Of a DNA stretch of 64,000 nucleotides, positions 9,673 through 18,528 are shown in pieces. Each line of letters opens with the position of its first letter. Within the stretch, counting starts at the first letter, position 1. The stretch covers positions 1 to 64,000 of the forward strand of contig JAKSKX010000013.1 of NCBI GenBank assembly GCA_024401535.1. The letters run 5' to 3'. Source of the DNA: Paludibacteraceae bacterium. GTDB lineage: Bacteria; Bacteroidota; Bacteroidia; Bacteroidales; Paludibacteraceae. Under the pieces are notes generated by a model that saw only the letters and a program-made list of their open reading frames with translations, made no database searches and was not told the origin of the DNA. A program made the translations under genes and the position numbers.

Positions 9673-9837
9673 ATCAATAAATTTGTATTTTCCGAATTTA
9701 TTTGCCTTGCTATGTCCTAACATCTTTGTTGATAGCTTGTTATGTGGGAAAAGAACGAAATGTAATATAGATAAACTAGTACGTGCGAAATTGAATGCTG
9801 GTTTATGTTTAACTGTCTGATGTAAAGGTGATTGAGA

Positions 9838-9898
9838 ATAAAAAATCCGTTTGTCAATACTGTCGGCATGCTGATGCCTTGAGAATTGACAAACGGAT
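9838..9898 (-). terminator. Intrinsic terminator of the metal permease
   Basis: Perfect 14-bp inverted repeat (9845-9858 with 9885-9898) enclosing a second perfect hairpin GGCAT-GCTG-ATGCC (9865-9878). On the minus strand the stem is followed by a T run (plus-strand A's at 9840-9845). Confidence 0.8.
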
Positions 9899-9940
9899 GT
9901 AGCCTGTCTGTTGACTTTCTATTGGAGCAGAATAAAAATC

Positions 9941-11233
9941 CTATTCTGAAACGACTTCGTAGCCTAGGCTTTCTATTATTGATTTTAGCCTTTCCTCGGG
10001 TAGGTTCTTGTCGTCCTTGAATTCAATTTCAACCCTTCCGCTTTCAACTGAAATCTCCACATTTTCAATTTCTTCGTTCTGCATTAGGGCTTCCTTGACA
10101 TTGTTTGCACAATGGCTGCAGCACATGCCTTTGACTTTAAGCACTGTTTCGTTGTGGCAGTGGTCTCCACATTCGCAATGCTCCCCGTGACAGTGGCACT
10201 CGCTGTCATGACAGTGGCATTCACCATGGTGTCCATGAAAAATTGCTCTGGCAAGCGCTACTAAGAAAATTATGCTGCAGGCAATGCTAAACCATTCAGA
10301 ATGACCTTCTTCGCAACAAGAGTCTGTGGCAATAAGGTTGCTTACGCTGAACCAGTCGCCTGGCATAATGTAGTCCATTACCAGGCCGAAAGTAAGTGCA
10401 CCTGCTATGATTGAAGCAATATAGAGTACTGTCTGCTTTTTGCCGAAAGTTTTGTTGATTACAAGCATTGAGGCTGTGTTGATTGCAGGACCTGCCATAA
10501 GAAGCACGAATGCGGCACCAGGAGTCATTCCCTTCATCATAAGTGCAACCGCGATAGGAATAGAGCCTGTTGCGCAAGTGTACATTGGTACGGCAATTGC
10601 TAAGACTATGAGCATGTTTATGAAAGGGTAGTCCTTGAGTGCTGCAAAGAAATCGTTAGGCACAGCAACAGTGATTAGAGCGGAGACAAGCAGTCCGATT
10701 ACAAGCCATTTGCCAACGTCCTCGAGCAACTCGCCGAAAGCATATTTGAAGGCGACTTTCAGTTTCTCTGTGAAAGTCATGTCCTCCTTAATTTTCTCTT
10801 TGATTTCCACGGAGTTAGCTTCTGCCTCGCCTTTGAACGCTGCATCTGTGACTAAACCTCCGAAAAGTCCGGTGATGAGCGCAGCAATAGGGCGTATTAT
10901 TGCGAACGGAAGTCCAAGAAGAGAATATGTTGCGAGGATGCTGTCAACTCCAGTCTGGGGAGTGGAGATTAGGAATGATGTGCAAGCGCCTCTTGATGCT
11001 CCGCTTCTTCGCAAAGAAACTGTTGTCGGTAGAACTCCGCATGAGCAAAGCGGAAGTGGAACTCCCAGCAGAGTAGAGTAAAGAACTGATTTGAAGCCCG
11101 GCTGTTTAAGGTGCTTCGCAAACATTCTCTGTGGAATGAACGCATAAAGAAGTCCTGCGATGAAGAATCCAAGCAGAAGGTATGGAGCCATCTCGAGGAC
11201 TAACTTCCAAAGTGAGTTGAAAAATTCTATCAT
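9941..11233 (-). CDS. SO_0444-type permease with C-terminal HMA metal-binding domain (putative Cu/Zn efflux)
   Basis: A 430-residue membrane protein of the ArsP/YraQ-like permease superfamily. The signature PLPLCSCGVLPTTVSLRRSG (near residue 60) and STPQTGVDS are conserved. About eight to ten TM segments span residues 10-330. A linker at about 333-362 is packed with His and Cys (HGHHGECHCH ...). Residues about 363-430 form a heavy-metal-associated (HMA) ferredoxin fold with GMCCSHC (CxxC at 372-375). The closest described group is the SO_0444 Cu/Zn efflux family; the substrate here is inferred from the metal-binding tail. It is a single gene with its own terminator; no ArsR-type regulator is adjacent. 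Confidence 0.85.
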   Translation of the reverse strand: MIEFFNSLWKLVLEMAPYLLLGFFIAGLLYAFIPQRMFAKHLKQPGFKSVLYSTLLGVPLPLCSCGVLPTTVSLRRSGASRGACTSFLISTPQTGVDSILATYSLLGLPFAIIRPIAALITGLFGGLVTDAAFKGEAEANSVEIKEKIKEDMTFTEKLKVAFKYAFGELLEDVGKWLVIGLLVSALITVAVPNDFFAALKDYPFINMLIVLAIAVPMYTCATGSIPIAVALMMKGMTPGAAFVLLMAGPAINTASMLVINKTFGKKQTVLYIASIIAGALTFGLVMDYIMPGDWFSVSNLIATDSCCEEGHSEWFSIACSIIFLVALARAIFHGHHGECHCHDSECHCHGEHCECGDHCHNETVLKVKGMCCSHCANNVKEALMQNEEIENVEISVESGRVEIEFKDDKNLPEERLKSIIESLGYEVVSE

Positions 11234-11396
11234 AATGTTACGTCTTTATTGTTTCTTGTTTTACGTCTGCAAAATTATATTGAATGTTGTGCAACCAGGT
11301 TGCAATTTGTGAAATCTAAACCTTTCAATAAATTCAAATGATTTGATTTTTGATATATTTTTTGTCAGTTTAATAAAACTTTTAGTAAATGTTTTA

Positions 11397-11424
11397 TTGG
11401 AATTGATAATTATTTATATCTTTG
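11397..11424 (+). promoter_or_regulatory. Promoter of the FadL-type porin
   Basis: TTG at 11397-11399 and TATCTTTG at 11417-11424, 17 bases apart, a good match to the Bacteroidota -33/-7 consensus, about 28 bases before the ATG. Confidence 0.7.
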
Positions 11425-11452
11425 CAAGTGAAAATGTTTTATATAGATTAAA

Positions 11453-12916
11453 ATGAAGAACAACTATGTAATGTTGCTGATGTCTTCTTTGGCAGCATCT
11501 CAACTGGTAATGGCTGGAGGAATTGTGAGCAACACAAACCAGCACGCAGCTTATCAACGTAATTTTGCTAGAGAGGCAACTTCAGAGATAGATGCCGCAT
11601 ACTCAAACCCTGCCGGTCTTTCGTTCAAGGAGGATGGCTTGGAGATGGCATTTTCCTATCAGGCTACATTCCAAGAAAGAAAAACAACCAGTACTTCGCC
11701 AACTTTTGCCATGAACTCGGCTTCGCTTGGTGAGGCAACACGTAATTATGTAGGAGAAATCAAGGCTCCGTTCATTCCAAGCCTACAGCTTGCCTACAAG
11801 AAAAACGATTGGGCTTTCTACACAAATATTTCTGTAAGCGGAGGTGGTGGAAGCTGCAAGTTCGCTGATGGCATGGGCAGTACAGAAAGTACAGTTTCTT
11901 CGCTTCCAACTGTGGCAAATGCAATAATGGGCAACAGACCGTTGTTCAATCAATATTCAGTCGAGAGCAACATGGAGGGTTCCTCATATATATTCTCATT
12001 GACTCTGGGTGCATCACATAAGTTTGACGAACATTTCTCGGCTAGTTTGGGACTTCGAGGCAACTACGCCTTGAACAAGTACCAGGGATATGTGAAGAAC
12101 ATTCAAGTGAACAATCCACTTGGCGCAGGTATGGTTAAGCCGGGTGAATTGGCGGCACAGATGGCACAGATGAATATGATTCCTTCGACTACAGCGCAAG
12201 CAGTTGTTGCCTTGACTGCTGACAGGGAGATTGACTGCAAGCAGTCAGGCTTCGGAATTGCTCCGATTCTTGGCATGGCCGTTCATTTCGACAGAGTAAG
12301 GTTTGGCGCACGTTACGAGTTCAGAACAAAGATAGAATTGGGAAACGACACAAAGAATGATGCACGTATGCCAGCCTATGAGGATGGATTGACTCTTCGT
12401 TCTGACATTCCTGCAATCCTGGCTACCGGTCTGGATGTTGACCTTTGCAAGTCGTTGACACTTGGCCTTGCCTATCGTCATTATTTTGACAATATGGCCA
12501 AGATTTCTGCCTATGACAGCGAGTGGTTCAACAAAGCTAAATATACTGGAAGGGGAACTTCCGATATTGCGGCAGCCTTGGAGTGGAAGATTAACGACAA
12601 GTGGACAGTAAGCGCAACCGGAATGCGTACTCAATATAATGTTGAGGACAGATTCCAGTCTGACCTTAACTTCTCCTTGAGCTGTTGGAGTATAGGTGGA
12701 GGCTTGAAGTTCTCTCCTGTCGCTAATATTGACATCAACTTGGCATATTTTGGCGTCAACTATGACGATGACTACACAAAGGTGTACGCTCCAGATATGG
12801 CTTCGTACAATCCAGGTCGTACAGATATTTATAATCGTACAGCAAACAGTTTTGCTGCTGGAATCAACTACAGATTCGGTAACAAGTCAAAACAGACAGA
12901 AACTGTAGAGCAGTAA
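11453..12916 (+). CDS. OmpP1/FadL/TodX family outer-membrane transporter
   Basis: A 487-residue outer-membrane beta-barrel of the FadL type, which takes up long-chain fatty acids or other hydrophobic compounds. A signal peptide covers about residues 1-21 (ending VMAGG). The mature N-terminus has the family features of a plug/hatch region with NPAGLSF near residue 53-59. The rest alternates aromatic-rich beta strands, and the chain ends near NYRFGNK. It has its own promoter and a downstream terminator, so it is a single transcription unit. The substrate is unknown; fatty acids are inferred from the family. Confidence 0.88.
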   Translation: MKNNYVMLLMSSLAASQLVMAGGIVSNTNQHAAYQRNFAREATSEIDAAYSNPAGLSFKEDGLEMAFSYQATFQERKTTSTSPTFAMNSASLGEATRNYVGEIKAPFIPSLQLAYKKNDWAFYTNISVSGGGGSCKFADGMGSTESTVSSLPTVANAIMGNRPLFNQYSVESNMEGSSYIFSLTLGASHKFDEHFSASLGLRGNYALNKYQGYVKNIQVNNPLGAGMVKPGELAAQMAQMNMIPSTTAQAVVALTADREIDCKQSGFGIAPILGMAVHFDRVRFGARYEFRTKIELGNDTKNDARMPAYEDGLTLRSDIPAILATGLDVDLCKSLTLGLAYRHYFDNMAKISAYDSEWFNKAKYTGRGTSDIAAALEWKINDKWTVSATGMRTQYNVEDRFQSDLNFSLSCWSIGGGLKFSPVANIDINLAYFGVNYDDDYTKVYAPDMASYNPGRTDIYNRTANSFAAGINYRFGNKSKQTETVEQ

Positions 12917-12952
12917 TTCCTTAAGAACTATTAATCTCTTCTATTTTTTTTT

Positions 12953-12993
12953 GAGTGGAGGTGCACTTTGCGGTGTGACTTCACTCTTTTTTG
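12953..12993 (+). terminator. Intrinsic terminator of the FadL-type porin
   Basis: Stem 12953-12966 with 12973-12986 (several G-U pairs and one mismatch), followed by six T's. Confidence 0.7.
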
Positions 12994-13062
12994 TTCTTCT
13001 GCTTTTTTACGTTATTTGTTAGTATTTATTAGAAATAAGTCAAAAAAGAGTCAAATAGTTTC

Positions 13063-13089
13063 TTTGTAGAGAAAAAATATGTACCTTTG
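13063..13089 (+). promoter_or_regulatory. Probable promoter of the OmpA-family gene
   Basis: TACCTTTG at 13082-13089 is a clear -7 element. The nearest TTTG (13063-13066) is only 15 bases upstream, shorter than usual, so the -33 assignment is weak. Confidence 0.55.
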
Positions 13090-13141
13090 CCATACTTATA
13101 TAACGGAAATTAAGAGAACGACATAATTATCAGGGTTTCTT

Positions 13142-14641
13142 ATGAAGATAGGATTAAAGAATTTTTTTGCGTCAATATTAACATTTCTTTGTGTGCCTGC
13201 GTCAGCTCAGTTTGCAGGTAACTATTTTGATGTTAATGTGTCGGGAGGAGTACAAACACCTTCTTATTCTCCTTTGAACAACGGTATTTCGCACACAAGT
13301 GGAATAGGTGGAGGTGTTAGTATAGGCTACAAACATTTCTTTAACGATAATTTCGGAATAGGAACAGGTTTTGGTGTCAGCTTCTATAATGCATACGGAA
13401 AATGTCAGTTTGTCGATAGAGACTCAATCATGGATGCTTCCAGGGAAAAGATTGCTGATGTAACCACTTCGTACATGCAGTGGACCGAGAAGCAGAAGTT
13501 TGCTCAGCTTGAAATTCCTATTGGAGCATACTATCAGAGGGAAATCGGTTATAGAATGTCGTTTCAGGCGGGCGGAGGCCTTTTGCTTGGTTTCCCAGTG
13601 GGTGCAAGATACTATATTACAGAAGGCAGCATCCAGCAGTCGTTTGTACACAGTGTAAACCCGGATAAGGTCGAGCATGCAACAACTATAAATGGTGACG
13701 AGGACTGTGCAGGAGACCTTGAAAGAAACAAAGCGACTTTGGGATTCTTCATTGATTTGGGTATTCACAAGTGGACAAAGAAGGGTGTTGGTTTCTACTC
13801 TGGTTTGTTCGCTCGCTATACAGTTTCTGATGTGCTTGTTCCTCAGACTCAGTCAGTAACAAGTCCAAACGGTGTTTATAATGGAGTACTTGCCTCGAAC
13901 CAGGTCACTGACGTTAACCTGTTGGCTATAGGTTTGAAGTTCGGATGCTCTTTGCCTATTCAGAAGAAGAAGCGTAAAGAGGATTTGCCTGATAACAGCG
14001 CTTTGGTGGCAGAGGAACCAATTGTAAATGTTCGTGATTCTATTACTCACCTTCCAGACTCCTTGATTTATGTACGTTACTCTCGTGAGGAGGTTGCAAA
14101 GGTTAAGAGACTGATTTCAAATATGCCTGAAGTTGAGGCTATAAATGAGCAGAAGAAGGTTATATTTAGAAATACTCTTTCCGCTTATGACAGTTTGTCT
14201 TCTTTCGAGAAGCTTGACATTACTTGGAATGAGCGCGGCAAGTTGAAGCGTGCAGACTATGCATTGTACGGAGAGCAGAGATTAAGAGAGCTTTGCGTTT
14301 CAATGAATAATGAGGTTCAGTTCGCCTACATGCAGAGCGGATTTACAAGTACTAAGGCCCTTGAGACAGCATTCGAAGACTTGACATTCCTAATGAAGCT
14401 TCTTCCAAATGCAACCTTGGTTATTCAGGGTAGGGCTGACGACAAGGAGGAAGAGAACGACCCAGCTTTGTCTAAGGAACGTGCATTGTTCTTGAGAGAG
14501 ATTCTAATGAAGAAGGGTGTTGCAGGAGACCAGATAGAAATTGAAGCTCTTGGTGCTAAAAATCCTGTCGCATCATTCACTTCGGATGAAAACAGAGCAA
14601 AGAACCGTACAGTTACTTTCATGAGTGTTATTGAAAAGTAA
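13142..14641 (+). CDS. Outer-membrane barrel protein with C-terminal OmpA domain
   Basis: A 499-residue protein: signal peptide (about 1-22, ending ASAQF), an N-terminal outer-membrane beta-barrel (about 25-280, with Gly/aromatic-rich strands such as GGGVSIGYKHFF), a linker, and a C-terminal OmpA-like peptidoglycan-binding domain (about 390-499). The OmpA domain ends with the family pattern E-A-L-G-x-x-N-P ... N-R-A-K-N-R-T-V. Such proteins tether the outer membrane to the cell wall. The acyltransferase gene follows after a hairpin. It is probably transcribed from the TACCTTTG promoter upstream. Confidence 0.85.
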   Translation: MKIGLKNFFASILTFLCVPASAQFAGNYFDVNVSGGVQTPSYSPLNNGISHTSGIGGGVSIGYKHFFNDNFGIGTGFGVSFYNAYGKCQFVDRDSIMDASREKIADVTTSYMQWTEKQKFAQLEIPIGAYYQREIGYRMSFQAGGGLLLGFPVGARYYITEGSIQQSFVHSVNPDKVEHATTINGDEDCAGDLERNKATLGFFIDLGIHKWTKKGVGFYSGLFARYTVSDVLVPQTQSVTSPNGVYNGVLASNQVTDVNLLAIGLKFGCSLPIQKKKRKEDLPDNSALVAEEPIVNVRDSITHLPDSLIYVRYSREEVAKVKRLISNMPEVEAINEQKKVIFRNTLSAYDSLSSFEKLDITWNERGKLKRADYALYGEQRLRELCVSMNNEVQFAYMQSGFTSTKALETAFEDLTFLMKLLPNATLVIQGRADDKEEENDPALSKERALFLREILMKKGVAGDQIEIEALGAKNPVASFTSDENRAKNRTVTFMSVIEK

Positions 14642-14667
14642 TTGATTCAGTACTAACAATAGAGTAT

Positions 14668-14700
14668 GTGTAGAGGCGTTGCTTAGCATCGTCTCTACAC
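14668..14700 (+). terminator. Hairpin after the OmpA-family gene
   Basis: GTGTAGAGGCG (14668-14678) pairs with CGTCTCTACAC (14690-14700), with an inner TGC/GCA pair. The tail TTATT is short, so it may be a weak terminator or a processing site just 13 bases before the next ATG. Confidence 0.5.
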
Positions 14701-14713
14701 TTATTAAAAATAT

Positions 14714-15628
14714 ATGCAGACATTCAACTACTACATATTCCTATTTTTTGTAAAGACATTCAGCTTGTTACCTTTCAAGTTGGTGTATATGTTTTCTGAC
14801 TTTATGTGCTTTCTGGTTAGAAACGTAGTCAGGTATCGCAGAGATGTGGTACGAGCAAACTTGTCAAGTTCTTTTCCAGAGAAGTCAGAGAAGGAGTTGG
14901 AGGCTATAGAGAAGGATTTCTATCATTTGTTCTGTGATGTGCTTCTCGAGGGAATCAAGTCATACAGAATGAGCTATGAGGACATTACAAGCAGAGTTGA
15001 GTTTGAGGGAATTGATTTGATGGAATCTTATTTCAAAAGCGGAAAGAATGTAATAGTCGCAGCTGCACATAGCGGAAACTGGGAATGGATGGCTGCTGTA
15101 TATTGGCAGATAAAGATAGAGAACCTCGTAGGCTGTGAGTTCAACAGGCCAAGCAAGAATCCTCGTATAGACGAAGTTCTTTTGGGAATTCGCAGAAGGC
15201 TTGGAATGATAACGGTAAACAAGAACGAACCTATTCGCCCATTGCTGAAGTTAAAGAGGGACAACAAGATTTTTGGAGTGGGATTGCTCGCAGACCAGAC
15301 TCCGAGTGTCAAGAATATAAATTTTTGGATTCCTTTCCTTAATCGAGAGACTGCATTCCTTACGGGACCTGAGCGCATAGCAAAGATGTTCCATGCTGCT
15401 ATGGCATTCTGTGATGTGGAGCGCTTGGGAAGGGGCAGGTACAAATATCGAATTGTCAAGATTGCCGACGATGTCGCAGAACTGCCAGAGAACGAGGCGA
15501 CTCGAAGATATGCACAGCTACTCGAGGAAAGCATAAAGCGAGACCCTGCTTCTTGGTTGTGGAGCCATAGACGATGGAAGCATACCAAAGAGAGCGTGGC
15601 GGCTGAACTTGCCAAGCAAACTGTTTAA
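14714..15628 (+). CDS. Lipid A biosynthesis-type acyltransferase (LpxL/HtrB family)
   Basis: A 304-residue lysophospholipid acyltransferase of the LpxL/LpxM family, which adds a secondary acyl chain to lipid A or a related lipid at the inner membrane. An N-terminal hydrophobic segment (about 6-36) anchors it. The catalytic HX4E motif is HSGNWE at residues 119-124. DQTPS and the C-terminal WLWSHRRWK block match the family. It ends 21 bp before the PIF1-like helicase gene on the same strand. The acceptor lipid cannot be told from sequence. Confidence 0.88.
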   Translation: MQTFNYYIFLFFVKTFSLLPFKLVYMFSDFMCFLVRNVVRYRRDVVRANLSSSFPEKSEKELEAIEKDFYHLFCDVLLEGIKSYRMSYEDITSRVEFEGIDLMESYFKSGKNVIVAAAHSGNWEWMAAVYWQIKIENLVGCEFNRPSKNPRIDEVLLGIRRRLGMITVNKNEPIRPLLKLKRDNKIFGVGLLADQTPSVKNINFWIPFLNRETAFLTGPERIAKMFHAAMAFCDVERLGRGRYKYRIVKIADDVAELPENEATRRYAQLLEESIKRDPASWLWSHRRWKHTKESVAAELAKQTV

Positions 15629-15649
15629 TTGATAACCTGAATAAAACCA

Positions 15650-18445
15650 ATGAGCTTAGAGATAACTCCGGAAATGCTCAGAGCCAAAGATTATGTGAAC
15701 AACACAAGAATGAATGTCTTTCTTACGGGTAAGGCTGGCTCTGGAAAAACTACCTTTTTGAAATATCTTCTTGATAATTGCAGGAAACGTGCCGTGGTGG
15801 TCGCCCCTACAGGTGTGGCCGCAATAAATGCTGGAGGAGTGACAATACATTCACTGTTTCAGCTGCCTCATGTTATGTTCAGACCTGAAACAAGAAAGGA
15901 ATTTGACAACAACAAGATTCGTGATAATAAGCGCAAGCTTATCCGCATGCTGGACCTACTGGTTATTGACGAGATAAGCATGGTGCGAGCAGACTTGCTT
16001 GATGCGGTTGATTATGTGCTTCAAAGAATAAGGCGCATCCATCAGCCTTTCGGTGGTGTTCAGATTCTGATGGTGGGTGACCTTCAACAGCTTTCCCCGG
16101 TCTTGAAAACGGAAGAGCAGAAGGTGTACTACAACAACTATACTACACCATATTTTTATGGAAGTATGGCTTTGCGTAACAGCGGTTTCGTCACTGTGGA
16201 ACTTTCAAAGATATTTAGGCAGACAGAGGCTAACTTCCTCAGCATTCTTAATGCTGTAAGAGAGAATACACTTGACAAAGGCATAATAGACAAGCTTAAT
16301 GCGAGATATGTGCCAAGCTATAAGCCTAATGAGGGTGTGGTTCAGGTAAGTACACATGTAAAGAGTGTCGATGCTATCAATTCCACAAAATTCGAGGAAT
16401 TAAAGACTCCTAAATATGTTTTTGAAGGTAAGGTGGAAGGGAAATTCCCTGATGAATACCCAGTTGACAAGGACTTGGTCTTGAGAGAAGGAACTCAGGT
16501 AATGTTTGTTCGCAACAACACGCGATTGAATATCTATAATGGTAAGATAGGAAAGATTGTAGAGATTGACAAAGATCACATTGTTGTGGAAAGCAAAGGC
16601 GAACAAATAACTGTAGAGAAAGAAATATGGGAGAATGTCGCCTATGAACCAAATGAGGAGAACGGAACTATTGAACAGCAGGTTGTGGGCAAATATCTGC
16701 AGTACCCGCTAAGGTACGCTTGGGCAATTACAGTCCACAAGAGTCAGGGATTGACCTTTGATGAAGCATTGGTTGATGTGAACGGAGCTTTCTCTCATGG
16801 ACAGGTATATGTTGCGTTGAGCCGATGCAGGTCGTTGGAAGGTTTGCATTTGACCAATCCTATTTCTCCGAGCGCTGTTATTACAGACCGCTCGATAGAC
16901 GTGTTCATGCATCAGCAGGAAGCCGTTGCCAAGTTGGTTGAGGCTGATTTGCCGAAATATAAGGCTGACTATATGGTAACTCTGATTCAACAGGCATTCT
17001 CGTTTGCCGAGATGACTCATGGACTGGATTCCATTTGCACTCAGCTGTTGGGTGGAGGTTTTGAAAAGAAACAACCTGACTTGGCAAGGGGTATAGAGAA
17101 CTTGAACAAGCTATTCTCAGAACAGGTGTTCTCGGTAACAAACATTTTCTATAAGGAGTATAAGGGTATTGTCGAAAATTCGGTTGCACCTACAGCCGAC
17201 GAAACGCTTGAAACAAGGTTGTGCCAGGCGGCAAAGTACTTTTACGGAGTACTCGAGTCTCTGCCGAATCCATTCTTGGAAGCTGGAAAAGTTGAGATAG
17301 ACGGACAGGATATTCAGGACCTTTACAATTCTTTTTCTTTGGAGTACCTCAAGGGACTATATGTGTCAAAGAGTATAATGGATTCGATATTGAAGAAAGG
17401 TTTCTCTCCTGACACGTATCTTTCGGCTCGCAGTGTTGCCGAGACAGAGTTTGAAACTAAGGGTATAGGGGTGTTTGGAGATGCAGCCAAGGATGTCGTT
17501 AATTCATCAACCCTTGTCGATAAGGATCTTGCAGAGTTGCTGTCAGAGTGGAGAAAGATGAAGGCAAGGGAGCTTCAGCAACCGGCATTTATGATTCTTA
17601 GGCAGACTTCACTTGTTGCTATTGCTCAGCGAAAGCCTTTGAATATAGATACCTTAGTCAAGCTTGAAGGTATAGGAAAGGGAAAAGCTGACAAGTTTGG
17701 TGAAGAAATAATTGCCTTGGTTAGGGATTATGTTGACAAGAAAAAGGGTGATGCCGATATTGAAAACGTAGAAGTTCACGAGATATCCACCCCAAGCAAG
17801 AAAAAGGAGGAGAAACGCAAGATTCCGAGTACATACGATGTGACTTTTGAAATGCTAGAAGCCGGTAAAACCGTAGAAGAGATTGCTCAAGAGAGAGAAT
17901 TGTCCGTTTCTACAATATATTCACATGTCATAAAGTTCGCATACGAAGGCAGACTCGATTTGTCTGAATATTATAAGTCGAAAGAGTATAAGGTATTTGA
18001 ACTGTTGTTGAATTCAGTGCCAGAAGTCTTGTTCTCCGAACTTGAAGAAAAGTTCGGCAGAGACAACGCTTTGTTCTATCTGCAGTTGAGAGAGGCTTTA
18101 GATGTTACAGAAGAATTCGAAGATGTGGAGTATATGCAGGAAGGTTCCCTAATCGACAATGTGTTTGAACTAACGCAGCAGAGCATGTCGGTTGTCGAGA
18201 TTGCATACCTCTTGAAACAGTCGCCAAGAACCATAGAGGACAAACTTATGGAACTGCATAAGCAGTCAAAGATAAATTTGAAAGACTATGTCCCTATGTA
18301 CAAGCAGGAGATTATTTCAAACGTCTTGGATTCTAATACTGAGGAGCAGAGCAGTGTTGCCATAAAGAACAAGCTTCCATACTATTGCTCGTATTTTGAC
18401 ATTCGCTGTGTCAAGCTTATTCGTGAAGCAGATAAGAATATTTAG
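15650..18445 (+). CDS. PIF1-like DNA helicase with HRDC and helix-turn-helix C-terminal domains
   Basis: A 931-residue superfamily 1B helicase. Residues about 1-430 hold the PIF1/RecD-like motor: Walker A GKAGSGKTT at 27-35, VVAPTGVAAIN, LLVIDEISMV (Walker B), GDLQQLSPV, and TVHKSQGLTFD with YVALSRCRS near the end. Residues about 625-700 match an HRDC domain (ILRQTSLVAIAQRKP ... LEGIGKGKADKFG). From about 740 an HTH_40-like region follows (TYDVTFEMLEAGKTVEEIAQ ... LSVSTIYSHVIKF), with a second HTH-like part near the C-terminus. This is a known Bacteroidota architecture, likely active in recombination or resolving DNA structures. It is followed by a bidirectional terminator. Confidence 0.9.
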   Translation: MSLEITPEMLRAKDYVNNTRMNVFLTGKAGSGKTTFLKYLLDNCRKRAVVVAPTGVAAINAGGVTIHSLFQLPHVMFRPETRKEFDNNKIRDNKRKLIRMLDLLVIDEISMVRADLLDAVDYVLQRIRRIHQPFGGVQILMVGDLQQLSPVLKTEEQKVYYNNYTTPYFYGSMALRNSGFVTVELSKIFRQTEANFLSILNAVRENTLDKGIIDKLNARYVPSYKPNEGVVQVSTHVKSVDAINSTKFEELKTPKYVFEGKVEGKFPDEYPVDKDLVLREGTQVMFVRNNTRLNIYNGKIGKIVEIDKDHIVVESKGEQITVEKEIWENVAYEPNEENGTIEQQVVGKYLQYPLRYAWAITVHKSQGLTFDEALVDVNGAFSHGQVYVALSRCRSLEGLHLTNPISPSAVITDRSIDVFMHQQEAVAKLVEADLPKYKADYMVTLIQQAFSFAEMTHGLDSICTQLLGGGFEKKQPDLARGIENLNKLFSEQVFSVTNIFYKEYKGIVENSVAPTADETLETRLCQAAKYFYGVLESLPNPFLEAGKVEIDGQDIQDLYNSFSLEYLKGLYVSKSIMDSILKKGFSPDTYLSARSVAETEFETKGIGVFGDAAKDVVNSSTLVDKDLAELLSEWRKMKARELQQPAFMILRQTSLVAIAQRKPLNIDTLVKLEGIGKGKADKFGEEIIALVRDYVDKKKGDADIENVEVHEISTPSKKKEEKRKIPSTYDVTFEMLEAGKTVEEIAQERELSVSTIYSHVIKFAYEGRLDLSEYYKSKEYKVFELLLNSVPEVLFSELEEKFGRDNALFYLQLREALDVTEEFEDVEYMQEGSLIDNVFELTQQSMSVVEIAYLLKQSPRTIEDKLMELHKQSKINLKDYVPMYKQEIISNVLDSNTEEQSSVAIKNKLPYYCSYFDIRCVKLIREADKNI

Positions 18446-18467
18446 CATATTTCATAGGGTGCAATAA

Positions 18468-18517
18468 CAAGACAAAAGGGGTGAGAACGATTATCGTCTC
18501 CCCCCTTTGTTTTGTCG
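18468..18517. terminator. Bidirectional terminator between helicase and GH30 genes
   Basis: GACAAAAGGGG ... CCCCTTTGTTTTGTC forms a long imperfect stem with inner GAGA/TCTC and ACGAT/ATCGT pairs. A- and T-rich flanks suit termination from both sides, and the two genes converge here. Confidence 0.75.
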
Positions 18518-18528
18518 ATACTATGATG

